Assembly: GCF_027922045.1 (NCBI RefSeq)
Contig: NZ_BSEX01000004.1
Coordinates: forward strand, 62,001 to 126,000
From: Microbacterium terregens
Lineage (GTDB): Bacteria; Pseudomonadota; Alphaproteobacteria; Sphingomonadales; Sphingomonadaceae
Length of the DNA stretch: 64,000 nucleotides
Reading direction: 5' to 3'
Part shown: one piece after another, positions 60,818 to 64,000 of the stretch
Layout of the letters: every line of letters begins with the position of its first letter
Position numbering within the stretch: the stretch's first letter is position 1
The notes under the pieces: generated by a model
Database searches by the model: none
The model's input: only the letters and a program-made list of their open reading frames with translations
What the model was told of the DNA's origin: nothing
Made by a program: the position numbers and the translations under genes

Positions 60818-63817
60818 TCAGATGCCCGTCGCGTACAGGCTGTGGTGGGTCAGGATGTAGAGCGTCCGCCGGTCGGGCCCGCCCAGCAGCAACTGCAGCG
60901 GCCGCTCCGGCACGTCGATCCGCCGCTGCAGGCGCGAGTCAGGGCCGTAGACGAACACCTGCCCGTTCGCGACATAGAGGTTGCCGGCAGCATCCCGGGC
61001 CACGCTCTCGCCCCCACGATCCGCCACGATCTTGAGGTCGGTCACCCGGCCGCCCTCGCCCACGCGGCCGCTGTAGGTCCGATTCTCCGATGCGTTGGTG
61101 ACGACCACCCGGCCGTCCGCATCGGCCGCGACCAGCCCATAGGCATCCAGCGTGTCCGACCAGCGCCACCCGCGATGATCGTCGGGTCCCTGGTTCCACA
61201 CGCGGAAAGCCGGCAGCACCAGCGATCCGTCCGGGGAGACATATTCCTGCGCCTTCGCCTCCCCCAGCTTGTCGACGAAGAAGTGGGACAGCGGCGGGTA
61301 GGCGTAGGTCGCGGGATCGATGCGGTCGGCAAACTCGCCATTCGCCCAGACGTTGACCGGGAGCAGGGTCGAGGCGCCGTTGTGCGCGCGGACTGGCGTC
61401 GGTGCGATCACGCGGACATCGGCCGGCTTCTGCGGGTCGATGCTGAACACCGTCCCGTCCCGACCTGCGGAGGAGAGCACCAGCAGGTCGCCGGAACGAT
61501 CGACCGCCAGGTTGACCGCGTCGAGCGGCGCGTCGGCGACGATCGTCAGCCCCTCGGGCTTGGACCAGCCGTGGATGCGCTGAAAGAAGCGGTCGATGAA
61601 GAAGAGCTTGCCGTTGGCATCCACCGCCCCGCCCGCGATTGAGTAGAAGCCGTCGGCGAGCTTCTCCACGCCCGGCGACACCGGCACCCCGGACTGGGTT
61701 GCGGCGACCGTGGGCGCGGACGGCAGGTCGAGCCGCGCGAACTCCCGCTCCCGGACCTCCTGTTGCCGGGTCATGTCCTTGATCGCGTTCTCGAACGGGA
61801 ATTTACTGACGCGGGTGAAGGTGCCGCAGCCTTTCGCGTCGCAGCTCGCAAAGCCGCTCTCGGCGTTCACATGGACGTTGCGGAAGCGGATGTCGCCCGA
61901 GTTGTAGAGCTTCACCGCCGCATCCATCGGCTTGATCGACCGCGTCACGCGATAGCCGTGGTAGTTGGCGAACAGGATGTTGCGGGAGTTGTGGAATTCG
62001 GTCGAGACCGCGTTGACGCCGTCCTGCACCTCCTGCTCGGTCTGGGGCGCCAGGAACTCCCAGTTCTCGACGTTCTTGAGCACGATCTCGGCACGATAGT
62101 GGTGCTCGGCCGACAGCTGGTAGACATGCCCCGGCGTCTTGGTGTCCGAGACGTAGAAGCCGGCCGACGCCAGCGTGTTGGGCGACCAGAGCGCCGCAAA
62201 GGTGCCGCCGCCGCCGTCCGTCACCCAGATGCTGGGATATTGCCCATCGAAGCGCGCACGCGGATCGCCGAAGCCGATCGGGCTGCCCTTGGTCAGCACG
62301 GTGCCGCCGCCGCCCTGGATCTTGACGTCGTTGACCTCCGACGCCTCGCCCGCGCGCCACAGCAGCGCCGTCGCGCGCGGGTTCACGCCACCGGTCCACA
62401 ACCCCAGGCCGTGGACGATGGCATTGCCCCCCTTCGCGCTCTGGATCAGCGCCTTGGGTCCGCCGACGCCCATGAACGCCGGCGTCTCGTCCGGCAGGTA
62501 GAGGTGGGTGAGGCTCGGGTGGAGCGCGATCAGCACGCTGTCCGGACGCAGCTTCAGCGTGTCGGTGACGCGGTATCGCCCCATCGGCAGATACAGCACG
62601 CGGTGGGTGTCGATGGCACGCTGCAACGCCGCGGTGTCGTCGGTCGTATCGTCGCCCTTTACGCCGAGGTCGCGGACGTTGGTCCATTGCGACACGGGCG
62701 GCAGCGCGCGGATCTTTGCCGCCGGGCGCGCCGGCGTGCGACCGAGCGGCGCCATCTCGACGTCGGTCGCATAGTCGCCGATCGTGCCCAATCCGGCGAG
62801 CTTCAACCCGTAGGAGAAGTCCTTCACCTGGTAGCGGGCCCCCGACCCGGCCACCGTCTTCCCGCTGTCGCGAAAGCGGGCGAACGTCGGCGTGTTGACC
62901 GCCACCGCATCGGCGAAGCCGACCTGGGTGAAGACGTTGTTCTCTTCGGAGATCAGCACGCCCGCGTTCGAGACATTCTCGAACCGCACCTGCTTGCCGA
63001 ACAGCGAGTCCGAATAGCCGCGGTCGATCTCGATCCCGATCGGCGTGTCGCGGATGGCGACGTTCACCAGCGTGAGGTCGACCTCATGCTCGCGGATCGC
63101 GGCGTCGCGCTGGCCCTGGAATTCGGAATCGATCAGCGTGAACTGCCAGGCAGGCGAGGTCTTTTCCGACATGATGCCATAGCGGCCGCCGTAGAAGCGG
63201 AGGTTCTCGAACTCGTTGCCCGCCTGATAGACGCCCGCGAGCCCGGAGCCGATGTGGAAGTCGACGTGGCGCAGATAGCCGTGCTGCGCGACGCGGAAAC
63301 GCACGGCAACCGCGCCGGCATTGCCCGCGCCGATGCGGAAATCCACGTTGGAAAGCGCCGAATAGAAGGTGCTCGACGTGGCATCGAAGATGCTGGGGTC
63401 GAACGGCACGCTGGTGCGCGGCGGCACCGGCGCCTTGCCGACACGATATTGATCCTCGCCCGTGAAGGCCACCATTGCTGCAACGCCCGAGCCGAAGCCG
63501 CCGGTGTTGTCCCCAAGGATGATCTCGGGACGAGTCGGGCCGACGCCGAACACCCGCACGGCGGACTTCACGAAGATGGTGCGGCTGATGCGGTACCGGC
63601 CGGAGGGAAGGAAGACCACGCCGCCGTGACCGCCTTCCGCAGCGGCATCGATCGCCTGCTGGATCGCCGCACTATCGTCTGCGCGTCCGTCGCCGACGCC
63701 CCGGACGGTGATCGCACGCGGGTCGTCGGGAGCCTGGAGGTAGACCGATGATGACTTTGCCAGAACCGGGGCGGGCAGCATCAATGCCGCCGCGCCGAGC
63801 AGCCAGGTCGCCTTCAT
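60818..63817 (-). CDS. Exported twin beta-helix protein (GH55-like) with C-terminal propeller-like domain
   Basis: This 999-residue protein has a signal peptide (MKATWLLGAAALMLPAPVLA) and two pectate-lyase-3 motifs: VGDGRADDSAAIQQAIDAAA (about 41-60) with VFLPSGRYRI, and VKGDDTTDDTAALQRAIDTH near 388-407 with LYLPMGRYRV. Two tandem beta-helices are the architecture of GH55 exo-beta-1,3-glucanases. After about residue 720 the sequence changes to an NHL/SMP-30-like propeller (LAVDRSGDLLVLSSAGRDGT, GLVAADADGRVVVTNASENR, VARDAAGNLYVANGQVFVYG). The catalytic residues are not identifiable by eye. AGGGAG precedes the ATG and an operator-like site lies upstream. Confidence 0.8.
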   Translation of the reverse strand: MKATWLLGAAALMLPAPVLAKSSSVYLQAPDDPRAITVRGVGDGRADDSAAIQQAIDAAAEGGHGGVVFLPSGRYRISRTIFVKSAVRVFGVGPTRPEIILGDNTGGFGSGVAAMVAFTGEDQYRVGKAPVPPRTSVPFDPSIFDATSSTFYSALSNVDFRIGAGNAGAVAVRFRVAQHGYLRHVDFHIGSGLAGVYQAGNEFENLRFYGGRYGIMSEKTSPAWQFTLIDSEFQGQRDAAIREHEVDLTLVNVAIRDTPIGIEIDRGYSDSLFGKQVRFENVSNAGVLISEENNVFTQVGFADAVAVNTPTFARFRDSGKTVAGSGARYQVKDFSYGLKLAGLGTIGDYATDVEMAPLGRTPARPAAKIRALPPVSQWTNVRDLGVKGDDTTDDTAALQRAIDTHRVLYLPMGRYRVTDTLKLRPDSVLIALHPSLTHLYLPDETPAFMGVGGPKALIQSAKGGNAIVHGLGLWTGGVNPRATALLWRAGEASEVNDVKIQGGGGTVLTKGSPIGFGDPRARFDGQYPSIWVTDGGGGTFAALWSPNTLASAGFYVSDTKTPGHVYQLSAEHHYRAEIVLKNVENWEFLAPQTEQEVQDGVNAVSTEFHNSRNILFANYHGYRVTRSIKPMDAAVKLYNSGDIRFRNVHVNAESGFASCDAKGCGTFTRVSKFPFENAIKDMTRQQEVREREFARLDLPSAPTVAATQSGVPVSPGVEKLADGFYSIAGGAVDANGKLFFIDRFFQRIHGWSKPEGLTIVADAPLDAVNLAVDRSGDLLVLSSAGRDGTVFSIDPQKPADVRVIAPTPVRAHNGASTLLPVNVWANGEFADRIDPATYAYPPLSHFFVDKLGEAKAQEYVSPDGSLVLPAFRVWNQGPDDHRGWRWSDTLDAYGLVAADADGRVVVTNASENRTYSGRVGEGGRVTDLKIVADRGGESVARDAAGNLYVANGQVFVYGPDSRLQRRIDVPERPLQLLLGGPDRRTLYILTHHSLYATGI

Positions 63818-63836
63818 CCATCATCTCCCTCTGTTC

Positions 63837-63850
63837 TGGTATCGTTATCA
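63837..63850 (-). promoter_or_regulatory. LacI-type operator-like site upstream of the twin-helix gene
   Basis: On the minus strand it reads TGATAACGATACCA (plus strand TGGTATCGTTATCA), fitting TGnTAnCGnTAnCA in full. It lies 20-33 bases upstream of the ATG at 63817, where a repressor would block initiation. Confidence 0.6.
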
Positions 63851-63910
63851 TTTTCGCACCGACGGAAGCGCCGAATGCAGCCGGGTTCCGGCCCGTGCGT
63901 AGCGGTGATC

Positions 63911-64000
63911 TCAGGAAAGGTGGTGGGCCAGCGCCTGTGCGGCGATCGCCACCTGGGTACGGTTGCGCACGTTCAGCTTGCGCATCAATGCGGTCATGTG
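63911..64000 (-). CDS. LuxR/NarL-type response regulator, C-terminal end (partial)
   Basis: Only the last 29 codons are in the window, read leftwards and ending at the TGA complement at 63911-63913. The segment HMTALMRKLNVRNRTQVAIA is the recognition and final helix of a LuxR-type helix-turn-helix domain (compare H-x-x-x-I-x-x-K-L-x-V-x-x-R-T-x-A). The receiver or other sensory part lies beyond the window. It is upstream of the twin-helix gene on the same strand, separated by 93 bases containing the operator-like site. Confidence 0.85.
   Translation of the reverse strand, partial: HMTALMRKLNVRNRTQVAIAAQALAHHLS

Noticed and set aside
61763..63751. A 662-residue plus-strand frame opposite the twin-helix protein
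   Set aside because: Antisense to a gene with a signal peptide and repeated pectate-lyase-3 motifs; composition is Arg/His-rich.

Overview
The window is a GC-rich, densely coding chromosomal segment of an alphaproteobacterium, most likely Sphingomonas or a close relative. The evidence is a GapR/DUF2312 gene, a DUF1244 gene, type-B L36, four TonB-dependent receptors (TBDTs), many Tat-exported glycoside hydrolases, and dispersed palindromic repeats of the kind common in sphingomonads. These taxonomic cues come from family knowledge, not from a search. I see no rRNA, CRISPR array, insertion sequence or prophage, and no gene-free stretch longer than 300 bases.

Layout. 1-8.8 kb: tail of threonine synthase with a methyltransferase, a zincin-ccmA-ccmB operon, pterin dehydratase, UV endonuclease UvsE, a DUF4126 protein, a Mfd-family translocase and an isochorismatase-like hydrolase. 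8.9-16.5 kb: Holliday-junction genes, with ruvB separated from yebC-ruvC-ruvA by a dehydrogenase, a glycoside hydrolase and an NTF2-like gene; then gapR and DUF1244. 16.6-28.8 kb: housekeeping genes (pyruvate kinase, HAD phosphatase, rpmJ, lipoprotein plus carboxypeptidase, gpmA, purEK, oligopeptidase B, RlpA, aminopeptidase P, tRNA-Thr). 29-34 kb: a tripartite EmrAB/outer-membrane-factor efflux system run from a compact divergent promoter with its TetR repressor. 34-42.3 kb: photolyase, a siderophore-type TBDT with a Fur-like box, and a catalase-ankyrin-ferrochelatase operon (katB-ankB-hemH order), then an L,D-transpeptidase. 42.4-44.6 kb: a CHASE4-GGDEF-EAL protein.

44.8-63.8 kb is the accessory highlight, a candidate plant-cell-wall polysaccharide utilisation locus. 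A GH43, MGH1-like, GH10 operon is divergent from a large TBDT plus GH28 operon. They are flanked by another TBDT, by a third TBDT facing PhoD, and by a 999-residue protein with two pectate-lyase-type beta-helices and a C-terminal propeller-like region. Three LacI-type operator-like palindromes (TGnTAnCGnTAnCA type) sit at these promoters, suggesting one sugar-acid or pentose responsive regulon. The window ends inside a LuxR-type regulator.

Four convergent gene ends carry strong hairpins. Three different palindromic repeat families occupy other junctions, and one of them appears to supply the ruvC ribosome-binding site.
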